DNA of 64,000 bases from Methylobacterium sp. E-005 (GCF_022829725.1 NZ_JAKSYG010000081.1:34904-98903); one strand, 5' to 3'. Positions 23,909-33,670 are shown, counted from the stretch's first letter. A program made the numbers and translations. Notes: a model not told the origin generated them from the sequence alone.

Positions 23909-24423
23909 TGATGGTCCAGTCGGGGTGGGCCGGCCGGGTCGGGACCGTGGCCGGGGTGGCGGTGGCCGCCGCGGCCATCGACCTCGGCGCGAAGGCGGCG
24001 GCCGAGGCGTGGCTGGACGAAGGCGCCGTCAGGGGCGCGCTGCCCTTCGTCGACCTGAGCCTGTCGTTCAACCACGGCATCAGCTTCAGCCTGCTCCCGG
24101 CGCACGACCCGTCCTCCCTGGCGCTGCTCCTCGCCATCCAGGGCACGCTCACCTGCCTCGTGGCCGGCTGGGCCCTGGCCGCGGGCGGCGGGCTCGAACG
24201 CCTCGGGCTCGCCGCGATGGCGGGCGGGGCCGCCGGCAACTTCGTCGACCGGCTCATGGACGGCGTCGTCACGGACTACCTCGACCTGCACACCGGCGGC
24301 ATCCGCTGGTTCACCTTCAACCTGGCGGACGTCTGGATCTCCGCCGGGGCGGTCCTGCTGTTCCTCGGCGGATTCCTCGCGTCCGATCGGCGGCGCGCCG
24401 CTGCCGAGGGGGAGATTTCGTGA
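23905..24423 (+). CDS. lspA: Lipoprotein signal peptidase (LspA)
   Basis: 172 residues with four predicted membrane helices. The aspartyl protease motifs are present: GNFVDRLMDGVVTDYLD and FNLADVWIS carry the two catalytic Asp residues. Start codons ATGATG overlap the ATPase stop. LspA cleaves prolipoprotein signals at the outer face of the inner membrane. A second lspA fused in operon with a P1B-ATPase gene is a recurring arrangement in heavy-metal islands; its specific client there is not established. Distinct from the housekeeping copy expected elsewhere. Confidence 0.9.
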   Translation: MMMVQSGWAGRVGTVAGVAVAAAAIDLGAKAAAEAWLDEGAVRGALPFVDLSLSFNHGISFSLLPAHDPSSLALLLAIQGTLTCLVAGWALAAGGGLERLGLAAMAGGAAGNFVDRLMDGVVTDYLDLHTGGIRWFTFNLADVWISAGAVLLFLGGFLASDRRRAAAEGEIS

Positions 24424-24725
24424 GGGGCTCGATCCGGCGGTCGCCGTCCTGCGGACCGGGTGCGTGCTCTGCTCACGCCAGCCGTTCGGCGCGGCCGCAC
24501 CGTTCCCGTCGGAGAGCCGAACGGAGTACCCTCCGACCGGCCGATCACGCACCTCGGGCGGGCGCCGCCAGCGTGATGGGGGCGGGATTGGCCGGGGCCG
24601 CCGGACACATCGGATAGGGCGCCCGGCGAGGTTCGGTCACCCCGCCGCGGCCGTGGGCCCGCCCGGCGGCGGCGCCCGCCCGCGCCCGGCTGCCACGGCC
24701 CGTGAGTGTGACGAGGAGGGACGGA
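24424..24725. other. GC-rich gap between lspA and the exchanger gene
   Basis: About 300 bases without a supported gene. Frames on both strands continue from neighbours as shadows. I see no convincing palindrome or promoter. Confidence 0.5.
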
Positions 24726-25976
24726 GTGGGACGCTTCCTGATGCTGGTCGCCCTCGCGGTCGCGGCGGCGACGCCGGCCCTGACCTTGCGGCTGACCGGC
24801 CTGCAGGTCGGGCCCATCGGCGAGACGGCGGCCTTCGGGGCCGCCATTCTCGCGGCGGGCTTCCTGCTGTCCTGGGGGGCGGAAGCCGCCGAGCGGCACG
24901 TCTCGCAGGGGCTGATCATCGCCGTCGTCGCCCTCGTGACCGTGCTGCCGGAATATGCGGTCGACCTCTACTACGCCTACCAGGCCGGCAAGGCGGGGCC
25001 GGGCTCGCAGTACGTGCACTACGCCGCCGCCAACATGACGGGGGCCAACCGGCTGCTCGTCGGCTTGGCCTGGCCGCTCCTGGTCGCCATCCATTGGGCG
25101 CGGGGCGGCGGCCGCGCGGTGGAGTTGACCCGAGCCAACGCGGTCGAGGTCGCCTTCCTGCTCCTGGCAAGCCTGTACGCCTTCGTCATCGTGCTCAAGG
25201 ACGGCATCGGGCCGCTCGATTTCGTGGTCCTGGCGGCGTTCTTCGGCGCCTACGTCTGGCGCACCCGCAGCGCGCCCGAGGACGAAGATGAGGATGAGGA
25301 GCCCGGCCCTGCCGCCGCCCTGAACGCGTTGCCCGTGGCTATGCGGTGGGCCGCGACGGCGGCTCTGACGTTGGTCGCCTGCGGGGTCATCCTGGTCTCG
25401 GCCGAGCCGTTCGCCGAGGCGCTGGTCGGCGCCGGCCGGGTCCTCGGGCTTGACGAGTTCCTCCTCATCCAGTGGCTCGCGCCGCTGGCGAGCGAAGCCC
25501 CGGCCATGACCGTCGCGGTCCTGTTCGTGCTGGCGGGCCGGGCCGCCAACGGGCTCGGCACCCTCGTCAGCGACAAGATCAGCCAGTGGACGCTGCTGGT
25601 CGGCATGCTGCCGCTCGCGATGAGCGTCGGCGCCGGCTCGCTGGCGAACCTGCCGCTCGACGCCCGCCAGGCGGAGGAGTTCCTCCTGACCGCCGCGCAA
25701 TCGCTGTTCGCGTTAGGCCTGCTGCTGCGGCTACGTCTCGGCCTCGTCTCGGCATTCGCCCTGGCGAGCCTCTTCGGCCTGCAGGTGGGGCTGGCCTTCG
25801 CCTACCGGGACGACGCGGCGCGCACGGTGGCGACCCTGTCCGCGCTCGCCTGGGTCTATCTCGGGCTCGCCGCGATCCTGTTCCTCGTGAACCGCCGCCA
25901 CCTCGTCGACCTCCTGCGCGTCGCCTTCCTGCCGCCCGCGGCGGGCGCGCCGGGCCGGCCGGAGCGGCCGGATTGA
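24726..25976 (+). CDS. Sodium/calcium exchanger (CaCA)-family membrane protein
   Basis: 416 residues from a GTG at 24726, chosen because AGGAGGG lies five bases upstream. About ten membrane helices in two halves separated by an acidic cytoplasmic loop (APEDEDEDEEPG, near 195). The repeated alpha motifs are seen as VVALVTVLPEYAVDLYYAY in the first half and WLAPLASEAPAMTVAVLFVLAGRAANGLGTLVSDKISQW in the second, each with an acidic residue in the membrane. CaCA proteins exchange cations for H+ or Na+. The island context suggests a divalent metal, but the ion cannot be read from the sequence. Confidence 0.8.
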   Translation: MGRFLMLVALAVAAATPALTLRLTGLQVGPIGETAAFGAAILAAGFLLSWGAEAAERHVSQGLIIAVVALVTVLPEYAVDLYYAYQAGKAGPGSQYVHYAAANMTGANRLLVGLAWPLLVAIHWARGGGRAVELTRANAVEVAFLLLASLYAFVIVLKDGIGPLDFVVLAAFFGAYVWRTRSAPEDEDEDEEPGPAAALNALPVAMRWAATAALTLVACGVILVSAEPFAEALVGAGRVLGLDEFLLIQWLAPLASEAPAMTVAVLFVLAGRAANGLGTLVSDKISQWTLLVGMLPLAMSVGAGSLANLPLDARQAEEFLLTAAQSLFALGLLLRLRLGLVSAFALASLFGLQVGLAFAYRDDAARTVATLSALAWVYLGLAAILFLVNRRHLVDLLRVAFLPPAAGAPGRPERPD

Positions 25977-25994
25977 ACGCTTGGCCGCTCGGGC

Positions 25995-27281
25995 CTATCG
26001 GGGCGCAGGGCCCGGCGGAGCGGGGCGGAGCGCCGTCGTGACCTCCTCGAACCGGGCGTTCGCGTCGGACCAGCTCTGGACGAAATCGAACACCTCGCGC
26101 ATCGCCGGCGCGATCTCCCTGTAGGCCGCCAGCGCGGCGACGAGCGCGCCAAGCGAGAGGCGCTCCTGCACGACCAGGTAGCCGCCGATCGCGAAGAAGA
26201 AGAACGGCGTCAGGTTGGAGGTGTAGTTGTACAGGCCTTTGAGGCGGCCCTTGAGGTCGTTGATCTCGACGCGCACGCGCTCAAGGTCCTCGGCCAGGCG
26301 CATCTGCCGCGACCGGGCCGGCGTCCGTGCGGGCCGGTCGCGTGGCGGCGTGGCCTCCCGACCGGCCGGCGCCGCGGTCAGGAGACCTCCCAAGGCCCGC
26401 GTCGCGTGGACCCGCTCGCGCACCTTCGCGTTCAGGCGCCGCTGCAGGGGCGGCAGCAGCGTGAGCTGGACCGGCAGCATCATCAGCGCCGCCAACGCGA
26501 GGGCGGCGTTCTGGAGGAGCAGGAAGACGATGCTGGTCGCGAGCGTTCCGCCCTGCATCAGCGGCACGACGACGAGGCTCCCGCCGAAATAGCCGATCGG
26601 CTCGACTTCCTGCATGGCCACGGCCGCGAGCGCGGCCCGTCGGTCGGGGGAGGGCTCGCCGCGCGCGCGGCGGAGGATGGCGAGGCGCAGGCGGCGCACG
26701 AGACGCTCGTTGACGCGCCCGCGCGACCGGTTGACCGCATACTTGGCGAGCCCGCCGAGCGTGAGCACGGCCAGGTAGCTCCCGCACAGGGCGAACAGGA
26801 GCTCCACCTGGCTCAGGGTGAAGCCGAGGACCACCATCTCCGGATGCCCATCCCCATCTGCGTCGGTGATGGCGCGATTGATTATGTGCTTGGGGATTTC
26901 GAGGAGGAGCCACGCCGCGGGCAACGTCAGCAGCGAGAGCAGCACGAGACGCAGCTGGAAGCGCAGCGTCGCACGGACGACGAAACGCTCCAGGCACCAG
27001 CCATAGTTGCCCTCGCGGGCGCTGCCGGGCCTCGGCGGCACCGATCCGGCGCGGGGCTCGCGCGACGGGACGGCGACCGGGTGGACCCGTCGACGTCCTC
27101 CCGGCCCCATCCATCGCAGGCCGAGCCGGACCAGCAGCCATCCTGTCCAGGCCGGCGCGACCACGAAGGCGAGCAGGGCCAAGAGGTCGACCCACCAGTG
27201 GCTGTGGGGGTAATCGACCCCCGTCATCCGGTGGGCCAAGGCATGAATCAGGGAGGGCGTGACCAAGAAGGGCTCCGACAT
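25995..27281 (-). CDS. ABC exporter-type membrane domain without ATPase domain
   Basis: 428 residues. A first hydrophobic pair (WWVDLLALLAFVVAPAWTGWLLV) precedes an ABC type-1 exporter membrane domain (FQLRLVLLSLLTLPAAWLLLEIPKHIINRAI, then LLFALCGSYLAVLTLGGLAKYAVNRSRGRVNERLVRRLR and a final pair TPFFFFAIGGYLVVQERLSLGALVAAL). The sequence stops after VFDFVQSWSDANARFEEVT, exactly where the linker to the nucleotide-binding domain would begin. No Walker A, signature or Walker B sequence is in this gene or beside it. The ATPase may be encoded elsewhere, or this is an orphan half-transporter. It follows the TolC-like gene on the same strand. Confidence 0.75.
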   Translation of the reverse strand: MSEPFLVTPSLIHALAHRMTGVDYPHSHWWVDLLALLAFVVAPAWTGWLLVRLGLRWMGPGGRRRVHPVAVPSREPRAGSVPPRPGSAREGNYGWCLERFVVRATLRFQLRLVLLSLLTLPAAWLLLEIPKHIINRAITDADGDGHPEMVVLGFTLSQVELLFALCGSYLAVLTLGGLAKYAVNRSRGRVNERLVRRLRLAILRRARGEPSPDRRAALAAVAMQEVEPIGYFGGSLVVVPLMQGGTLATSIVFLLLQNAALALAALMMLPVQLTLLPPLQRRLNAKVRERVHATRALGGLLTAAPAGREATPPRDRPARTPARSRQMRLAEDLERVRVEINDLKGRLKGLYNYTSNLTPFFFFAIGGYLVVQERLSLGALVAALAAYREIAPAMREVFDFVQSWSDANARFEEVTTALRPAPPGPAPR

Positions 27282-27427
27282 GGTGTCCGGCCCTCTCTCG
27301 TGAGAGCCTCGGGGCTTCCCGCGCCGTTCCGCAGCGGCGGGCTTGAGAGTGGGGGTGGCGCAGGGTGGCCGGGCCGCGGGCGATCCCGGGGGAAAGCTGT
27401 CCCGGGCGGCGTCTCGCGGACGGGGCG

Positions 27428-28990
27428 TCAGCGGCCGTCGGGCGTGCGCAGGCCCGCCCAGAGGTCCTCGACCTGGTCGTAGTGGGCCTTGGCGCCGTAG
27501 GGAGCCACGGGCAGCTCCGCGAAGCGCGCGGTGAGGCGGCCGAGTGCCTGGACCAAGCCGTAGGAGAACACGACGCGGTCGCGCTGCGCCACGACAAGGC
27601 CCACCCGGGCGTTGAGCAGTTCCTGTTGGGCGTTCAGGACGTCGAGGGTGGTGCGCTGGCCGGCCCGCGCCTCGTCCCGCACGCCGGCCAGCGCCACCTC
27701 GTTGGCCTGGACTTGGGCTTGTGAGGCGGCGACCTGCGCCTTCGAGGCCTCAAGCTGTGCCCAGGCTGCGACGATGCCGGCGCGGACGGCGTCGCGCACC
27801 TGCTCCGCCTCGATGCGCAGCTGCCCGGCCTGCTCCTTGGCCTGCCGGACCTGCGCGTAGACCTGCCCGCCCTCGTAGACGGGAACCGTCACCTGCCCGG
27901 CGATCCCGGCCGCAAGGACATCGTCGCCCGGCTCCTCCTCGTCGCGGCGCCTCTGTACGACGCCCGAGGCGCCGGCCCGAGGGTAGAGCCTCCCCTCGAA
28001 AACCTTCGCCTGCGCCTCGGCGGCATCGACCGCGTGGAGCGCGGAGAGGATCCGTGGATGTTCGGCCAGCCCTATGCCGAGCGCGAGTTCGAGACGTGGC
28101 GGGACCAGGCGGTCGAGCGGGCGCCCGGGGGCGAGCCGGCGCGGGTCCACGCCGATGACCTGACGGAAGACGCCGGTGCGGGCGCGGAGCTGCGCCTCCG
28201 CCGCGCTCAGCTGCGAGCGGGCTCCGGCCAGGCGGGCGTCGGCCTGCGCGGCATCCGTCCGGGTCAACTCGCCGAGCCGGAAGCGCAGGGTCGTCTGGCG
28301 GCGCTGCTCCTCCAGGACCGCGATGTTGTTGCGGTTGAGCTCCACGGTCGCGGTGTCGCGCAGGACGTCCATGTAGGCCTGCGCGGCATTGAACAGGATC
28401 GTGTTCTCGGCGGAGCGCAAGGCCTCGCGCCTGCCGAGCACGTTCGATTCCGCGCGATGGGTGTCGTTGTCCGTCTGGAAGCCGTTGAACAGGGTCTGTT
28501 CGACGGTCAGCCCCGCACCGCGCGGGAACGAGGTTCGCGCCAGGCGCTCGCCGCCTGCGGCCCCCTGCACGTTCCGTACGCCGACGTCCGCGTCCGCGGC
28601 GACGGTCGGACGGTAGCCGGCCCGCGCCATCGCGACCTCCTCGTCCGTCGCCCGCAAGCCCGCCCGCGTCGCGTTCAGTTCCGGGTTCGCGCGGTAGGCA
28701 CGCCCCAGCGAGCCCTCCAGCGTCTCGGCCCGCGGGCTGCCGACCGCGCTCGCCGCGAGGGCCGCGAGGGCCGCGAGGGCCAACGCGAGGGTGCGGCGGC
28801 CGAGCCGACATGGGACGAGCCTCGCTCGGGGCGGCCAGACCGCTTTCGAGGTGTCCAACGGCAGTGGGCTCCCTCGCACCGAGGGGTCCGGGACGTCCGA
28901 CGGACGTCTTCGCGCTAGCCGGAGGCCGTCGGCGCCGAGGCCGACGGTCGGCCGTGCGGGGGTGGCCAAGGGGGGACTGGGTACGCGCAT
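27428..28990 (-). CDS. TolC-family outer-membrane channel protein
   Basis: At most 520 residues. The real start is unclear: the signal peptide (RRTLALALAALAALAASAVGSPRAETLEG) begins near residue 66, so translation probably starts at a GTG or TTG between about 28879 and 28850. The mature protein shows the duplicated OEP repeat: AETLEGSLGRAYRANPELNATRAGLRATDEEVAMARAGYRP, VEQTLFNGF, then VTVPVYEGGQVYAQVRQAKEQ, and the TTLDVLNAQQELLNARVGLVVAQRD helix near the end. It forms the trimeric outer-membrane duct for an export system. It resembles type I/TolC proteins more than CzcC, but could serve the Czc-type pump encoded in the same direction. Confidence 0.85.
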   Translation of the reverse strand: MRVPSPPLATPARPTVGLGADGLRLARRRPSDVPDPSVRGSPLPLDTSKAVWPPRARLVPCRLGRRTLALALAALAALAASAVGSPRAETLEGSLGRAYRANPELNATRAGLRATDEEVAMARAGYRPTVAADADVGVRNVQGAAGGERLARTSFPRGAGLTVEQTLFNGFQTDNDTHRAESNVLGRREALRSAENTILFNAAQAYMDVLRDTATVELNRNNIAVLEEQRRQTTLRFRLGELTRTDAAQADARLAGARSQLSAAEAQLRARTGVFRQVIGVDPRRLAPGRPLDRLVPPRLELALGIGLAEHPRILSALHAVDAAEAQAKVFEGRLYPRAGASGVVQRRRDEEEPGDDVLAAGIAGQVTVPVYEGGQVYAQVRQAKEQAGQLRIEAEQVRDAVRAGIVAAWAQLEASKAQVAASQAQVQANEVALAGVRDEARAGQRTTLDVLNAQQELLNARVGLVVAQRDRVVFSYGLVQALGRLTARFAELPVAPYGAKAHYDQVEDLWAGLRTPDGR

Positions 28991-29139
28991 CGCTCCACCC
29001 GATCTCGTAGGCGGTTCCGACCTGCGGCTGCGTCACGGCGACGGGCCGCGCGCTCACGCGAGGCGAGCGCACTCACATCCAGGTCAAGGACGGGGCTCTT
29101 CGACCCGGGGCGCCGCCGCGGCTCGCGGCAGCGGAGCGG

Positions 29140-29538
29140 TCAGGCGCGTGGCGGGTCGTGGGGCGGGGCGGCCTTCCGGGACCGGAAGCCATCGCCGGAC
29201 AACAGGAACTCCACGGCCCGCGCGACACGCACGGGCAACGCGAGTGCGCCGTCGGGCCGAATGGCCCCATGACAGGAGCAGTGACCGTTGCACCGAGGCG
29301 ATCCGGGGCGCCCTCGGTCCGCGTAGTCGTCCGCGGGCGACATGGTCGCATCCGGTTCGAACAGGGACGACGTGCCGGGCCCATTCGCGTGTTCGGGTCC
29401 GACCCGGGGCGATGTCGGGGCCGGGTCCACGAGAGCGATGATCAGGGCAAAGGCGAGCAGGCAGGCCAATGCACGGCGCCAAACGCCGTCGGTGCGCCGG
29501 TCCCGAGGCCGCCGAAGCCCGATCAGGGACGCGACCAT
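29140..29538 (-). CDS. Small membrane/periplasmic protein with Cys/His cluster
   Basis: About 132 residues from the ATG at 29538; the same frame stays open to 29871 and there is no strong ribosome binding site, so the start is uncertain. One hydrophobic helix (RALACLLAFALIIALVDPA) precedes CNGHCSCH, a compact Cys/His cluster likely to bind metal in the periplasm. A similar layout (helix, then CHAHCGCH) is encoded at 35196..35567 at the other end of the Czc-type operon. No named family is assigned with certainty; small regulatory or sensory proteins occur at this position in other czc operons. Confidence 0.5.
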   Translation of the reverse strand: MVASLIGLRRPRDRRTDGVWRRALACLLAFALIIALVDPAPTSPRVGPEHANGPGTSSLFEPDATMSPADDYADRGRPGSPRCNGHCSCHGAIRPDGALALPVRVARAVEFLLSGDGFRSRKAAPPHDPPRA

Positions 29539-29854
29539 GGAGCGAGGCGTTCCGGCCGCCGTTGGGCTGGCCAGGGCGGCCGGTGCCGACCGCCCGCCCG
29601 GTGCAGGCGTCCGGCGCGCGAGGCATTCCCCGCCATCGAGCACGCCGGCCCTGGCCGTCCGACGCTGCACGCGGCTCCTCTCGGCAGGGGGCTTCATCCC
29701 GGCCTCGTCGCTTCGCCCCGCCGTGCCGTACCGGAACGCCGCGAGGCCGACGCCGGCCTTGCTCTCGTCCGGGCGCCATCGAACGGGCGTCCGTCTTCGA
29801 GCGATCCGCGCCCGCGCATGCAGTACCGGCCGGGATTTGTACCGGGGAGCCTCA
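29539..29854. other. Gap between minus-strand genes
   Basis: Open frames on both strands cross this stretch but nothing recognisable is encoded. It may be the 5' extension of the small Cys/His protein gene. Confidence 0.4.
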
Positions 29855-30415
29855 TCAGGGGGCGCCGACACCGATCAGGTCGGCGACGTGCACGCCGGCC
29901 GGGTGTCCGGTCGCGTCGCGATGGGCCGCCGAGCAGGCTGGGTAGCCGGGGCCGAATGCGGTCATGACGAGTTCGCGCCGCCCATCCGTGACCTCGCGGC
30001 TGGCCAGGAGCGCCCGGCCGCCCGGCCAGAGCTCGGAATCGGCCACGGGCCCCGGTGCGGGCTCGCCATAGCGGCGAACGCCTTCGTCGTGGATGGCGCG
30101 CCGCGTCCTCGCCAGGGCCTCGCCCGACATCGGCAGGCCAACCCAGACCACCTGTTGCAGCCCTTCGTCCCGGCAGACCACGAGGACCACCTCCGCGGTG
30201 CCCGCCCCGATGGCCGGCGGCCAGCCATGCGGATAGTAGAGGGCGGTCAGGTTGGCCTCGCGGTCGACCTTGAGCGGACGCGGCACCGCGTCGACCGGTC
30301 CCCAGGACAACCCGAACGGTGCGTCGCCGCCCTCGACCCCCGCCGCGGGCGATGCGGGAGTGGTGACGAAGGTGGACAGGGAGGCCATGGCGGCCGTGAT
30401 CGCGAGGATGCGCAT
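29855..30415 (-). CDS. Hypothetical secreted protein in the Czc-type operon
   Basis: 186 residues with a signal peptide (RILAITAAMASLSTFVTTPASPAAG). The mature protein is a mixed alpha/beta domain with FGLSWGPVDAVPRP, a possible strand set AEVVLVVCRDEGLQQVVWVGLPM and conserved-looking Cys at two positions (VVCRDEG and YPACSAA). No family recognised. It begins six bases after the czcA stop, so it is part of the same transcript and probably periplasmic. Confidence 0.65.
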   Translation of the reverse strand: MRILAITAAMASLSTFVTTPASPAAGVEGGDAPFGLSWGPVDAVPRPLKVDREANLTALYYPHGWPPAIGAGTAEVVLVVCRDEGLQQVVWVGLPMSGEALARTRRAIHDEGVRRYGEPAPGPVADSELWPGGRALLASREVTDGRRELVMTAFGPGYPACSAAHRDATGHPAGVHVADLIGVGAP

Positions 30416-30421
30416 CCGGGG

Positions 30422-33400
30422 CTACTCCGCAGCCTTGAGGTGCCGCGATACGGTCTCCGTCGGCCGCTTGGCGGCCTTCGGCATCGCGGCCTTGCCGAAG
30501 CGGGCGTAGAGCGCCGGCAGCACGATCAGCGTCAGCAGGGTCGCGCTGATCAAGCCGCCGATGACCACGGTTGCGAGCGGCCGCTGGATCTCGGCCCCCG
30601 TCTCGGTGGCGATGGCCATCGGCACGAAGCCGAGCGATGCGACGAGCGCCGTCATCGCCACCGGACGCAGGCGGGTCATGGCACCCTCCAGGATGGCCTC
30701 GCGCTTCGGCCGGCCCTCCGCCACGAGCTGCTTGATGAAGGTCAGCATCACGAGGCCGTTGAGGACCGCCACGCCCGAGAGCGCGATGAACCCGACCGCG
30801 GCCGGAACCGAGACCGGCATGCCGCGCAGCCAAAGGGCGAAGATTCCCCCGGTCAGGGCCAGCGGCACCGCGCTGAACACCAGCAACGCGTCCCGCGGCG
30901 AACCCAGGGCCGAGTAAAGCAACAGGAAGATCAGGAAGAAGCAGACCGGCACCACGACGGTCAACCGCCGCTTGGCCGAGGCGAGGTTCTCGAATTGCCC
31001 GCCCCAGGTCGCGTAGTAGCCCGGCGGAAGCTGGACTTGGCTACCCACCTTCGCCTGTGCCTCGGCCACGAGCGAGCCGATGTCGCGGCCCCGGACGTTG
31101 GCGGTCACCACCACCCGTCGCCTGCCGTTCTCCCGGGAAATCTGGTTCGGTCCCTCGCTCACCGAGAAGGAGGCCACCTGCTTCAGGAGTACGGAAGTCG
31201 CGCGCCCGTTCGGTCCCGGCGGCAGCGGCACCGGGATGTTCTCCAACGCCTCGCGGTCTTCGCGGACCTTGTCGGTCAGGCGCACCACGATGGGAAAACG
31301 CCGATCGCCCTCGAACACGACGCCGGCCTCCCGGCCGCCGATGGCGGCCCCGATGACCTCCTGGATGGCGCCGGTGCTCAGCCCGTATCGTGCGGCCTCG
31401 GCCTTGTTGATCTTGATCTCCAGGAACGGCAGGCCCGCCGTCTGCTCGACCTTCACGTCCTCGGCGCCGTCGATGCCGCGGAGCAACGCGGCCACTTGGT
31501 TGGCGGCCTTGAGCATCGGCTCGAACTCGTCGCCGAACACCTTCACTGCGAGGTCCCCGCGGGTCCCGGCGAGCAGCTCGTTGAAGCGCAGTTGGATCGG
31601 CTGGGAAAACTCGTAGACGTTGCCCGCGAGCGCGCCGACCGCCTTCTCGATCTGCTCCTGCAACTCGGCCTTGGATAGGCTCGGGTCGGGCCACTCCTCC
31701 TGGGCTTTCAGAATGACGAAGGTGTCGGACGAGTTCGGCGGCATCGGGTCCGAGGCGACCTCGGCGGTGCCGGTCTTCGAGAAGACGTAGGCGACCTGGG
31801 GGAACTTCGAGACCGCCCGCTCGACGTTGAGCTGCATCGTCTGCGACTGGGTCAGCGACGTCGACGGGATCCGGGTCGCGTTGAGGGCGATGCTCTTCTC
31901 GTCGAGCTGCGGGATGAACTCGGTCCCGAGGCGGGTGAACAGCACGCCGGCCCCGACGAGGAGGAGCAGGGCCCCGCCGACGAAGAGGAATGGCGCCCGG
32001 ACCGCCGCGCCCAATACCGGCCGGTAGAGGGCTTTGAGGGCGCGGATGATGAGGTTGTCCGTCTCGGTCACCTTGCCGGTGATGACGATGGCGATCAGCG
32101 CCGGCACGAAGGTCAGCGACAGCACGAAGGCCGCGACGAGCGCGATGATCACGGTCAGCGCCATCGGCTCGAACATCTTGCCCTCGACCCCCGTGAAGGT
32201 CAGGAGCGGGACGTAGACCAGGATGATGATCGCCTGACCGTAGAGCGACGGCTTGATCATCTCCTCGGCCGATGCCCGCACCGTCTCCAGGCGCTCCTCG
32301 GTGTCGAGGGCCCTGCCCAGCCCATGCTGCCGCTCGGCGAGGTGGCGCAGGGCGTTCTCGGTGATGATCACCGCCCCGTCGACGATGAGGCCGAAATCGA
32401 GGGCGCCGAGCGACATCAGGTTGGCCGAGATCTTCGCCTCGACCATGCCGGTCATGGTCATCAGCATGGCGACCGGGATGACGAGCGCCGTGATGACGGC
32501 CGCCCGGATGTTGCCGAGCAGCAGGAAGAGGACGACGATGACGAGGGCCGCGCCTTCCGACAGGTTCTTCACCACCGTCCTCACCGTGGCCTCGACCAGC
32601 ACCGTCCGGTTGAGCACCGTCTGGACCTCGACGCCCGGCGGCAGGGACTTGCGGATCTGCTCCATCTTGGCGTCGACCGCGGCCGCCACCGTGCGGCTGT
32701 TCTCGCCGATCAGCATCAGGGCGGTGCCGACGACGACCTCTTGGCCGTCCTCGCTGCCCGAGCCCGTGCGCAGGTCGCGCCCGATGCGGACGTCCGCGAC
32801 GTCCTTGATCCGGACCGGCACGCCGCCCCGCGTGGCCACGACCACGTCGGCGATCTCGTCCATGTTCTCCAGGCGACCGGCCGCGCGGACGACGTAGCCC
32901 TCGCCGTTGTCCTCCAGGTAGCGGGCGCCCTGGTTGGCGTTGTTGGTCTCCAGCGCCCGGGTGACGTCGGAGAAGGACAGGTCGCGCGCGGCTAGCTTCG
33001 TCGGGTCGGGCTGGACGTGGTACTGCTTCTCGAAGCCGCCGATGCCGTCGACGCCGGCGACGCCCGGGACCGTCTTGATCAGCGGACGGATGATCCAGTC
33101 CTGGACCGTGCGCAGGTAGGCGACCTGCTCAAGCTCGGTTCGGAGCGCCTGTCCCTCCGGGGTCAGGTACCTTCCGTCCGGCTGCCAGCCCGGCTTGCCC
33201 GATGCCGAGACCTTCCGTTCGGCGGGCTGCGCGTAGTGGATCGACCACATGTAGATTTCGCCCAGGCCGGTCGAGATCGGGCCCATCCGCGGCTCGACCC
33301 CGGGTGGCAGGTCCGCCCTCACCTGGGCGAGACGCTCGGCGACCTGCTGGCGGGCGAAGTAGATGTCGAGCTTCTCCGCGAAGACGGCGGTGACCTGCGA

Positions 33401-33670
33401 GAAGCCGTTGCGCGAGAGCGAGCGGGTGTATTCCAGGCCCTTGATGCCGGCGAGCGCGGTCTCGACCGGGTAGGTCACCTGCTTCTCGACGTCAACCGGC
33501 GAGAGCGAGGGGGCGGTCGTGTTGATCTGGACCTGGTTGTTGGTGATGTCCGGCACCGCGTCGATGGGCAGCCTCGTCACCGCGTAGCCTCCGAAGCCGG
33601 CGGCGAGCAGGGAGAGCAGCAGGACGAGCCAGCGCTGGCGGACCGAGACGTCGAGAATTCGATTGATCAT
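30422..33670 (-). CDS. czcA: Heavy-metal RND efflux pump, CzcA type
   Basis: 1082 residues from the ATG at 33670; a longer in-frame extension to 34003 is a shadow of czcB. N-terminal helix, PIDAVPDITNNQVQINT, EKQVTYPVETALAGIKGLEYTRSLSRNGFSQVT, and helix-4 motif DFGLIVDGAVIITEN (the acidic residues needed for proton-coupled divalent export in CzcA) are all present. Exports Co, Zn and Cd from periplasm outward using the proton gradient. It differs from the monovalent-type pump at 16309..19482. Starts ten bases after czcB. Confidence 0.92.
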   Translation of the reverse strand: MINRILDVSVRQRWLVLLLSLLAAGFGGYAVTRLPIDAVPDITNNQVQINTTAPSLSPVDVEKQVTYPVETALAGIKGLEYTRSLSRNGFSQVTAVFAEKLDIYFARQQVAERLAQVRADLPPGVEPRMGPISTGLGEIYMWSIHYAQPAERKVSASGKPGWQPDGRYLTPEGQALRTELEQVAYLRTVQDWIIRPLIKTVPGVAGVDGIGGFEKQYHVQPDPTKLAARDLSFSDVTRALETNNANQGARYLEDNGEGYVVRAAGRLENMDEIADVVVATRGGVPVRIKDVADVRIGRDLRTGSGSEDGQEVVVGTALMLIGENSRTVAAAVDAKMEQIRKSLPPGVEVQTVLNRTVLVEATVRTVVKNLSEGAALVIVVLFLLLGNIRAAVITALVIPVAMLMTMTGMVEAKISANLMSLGALDFGLIVDGAVIITENALRHLAERQHGLGRALDTEERLETVRASAEEMIKPSLYGQAIIILVYVPLLTFTGVEGKMFEPMALTVIIALVAAFVLSLTFVPALIAIVITGKVTETDNLIIRALKALYRPVLGAAVRAPFLFVGGALLLLVGAGVLFTRLGTEFIPQLDEKSIALNATRIPSTSLTQSQTMQLNVERAVSKFPQVAYVFSKTGTAEVASDPMPPNSSDTFVILKAQEEWPDPSLSKAELQEQIEKAVGALAGNVYEFSQPIQLRFNELLAGTRGDLAVKVFGDEFEPMLKAANQVAALLRGIDGAEDVKVEQTAGLPFLEIKINKAEAARYGLSTGAIQEVIGAAIGGREAGVVFEGDRRFPIVVRLTDKVREDREALENIPVPLPPGPNGRATSVLLKQVASFSVSEGPNQISRENGRRRVVVTANVRGRDIGSLVAEAQAKVGSQVQLPPGYYATWGGQFENLASAKRRLTVVVPVCFFLIFLLLYSALGSPRDALLVFSAVPLALTGGIFALWLRGMPVSVPAAVGFIALSGVAVLNGLVMLTFIKQLVAEGRPKREAILEGAMTRLRPVAMTALVASLGFVPMAIATETGAEIQRPLATVVIGGLISATLLTLIVLPALYARFGKAAMPKAAKRPTETVSRHLKAAE

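Noticed and set aside
27428..28990. Naming the TolC-like gene czcC
   Set aside because: It is not adjacent to czcB, its OEP pattern looks closer to TolC, and it is separated by other genes; czcC cannot be claimed.
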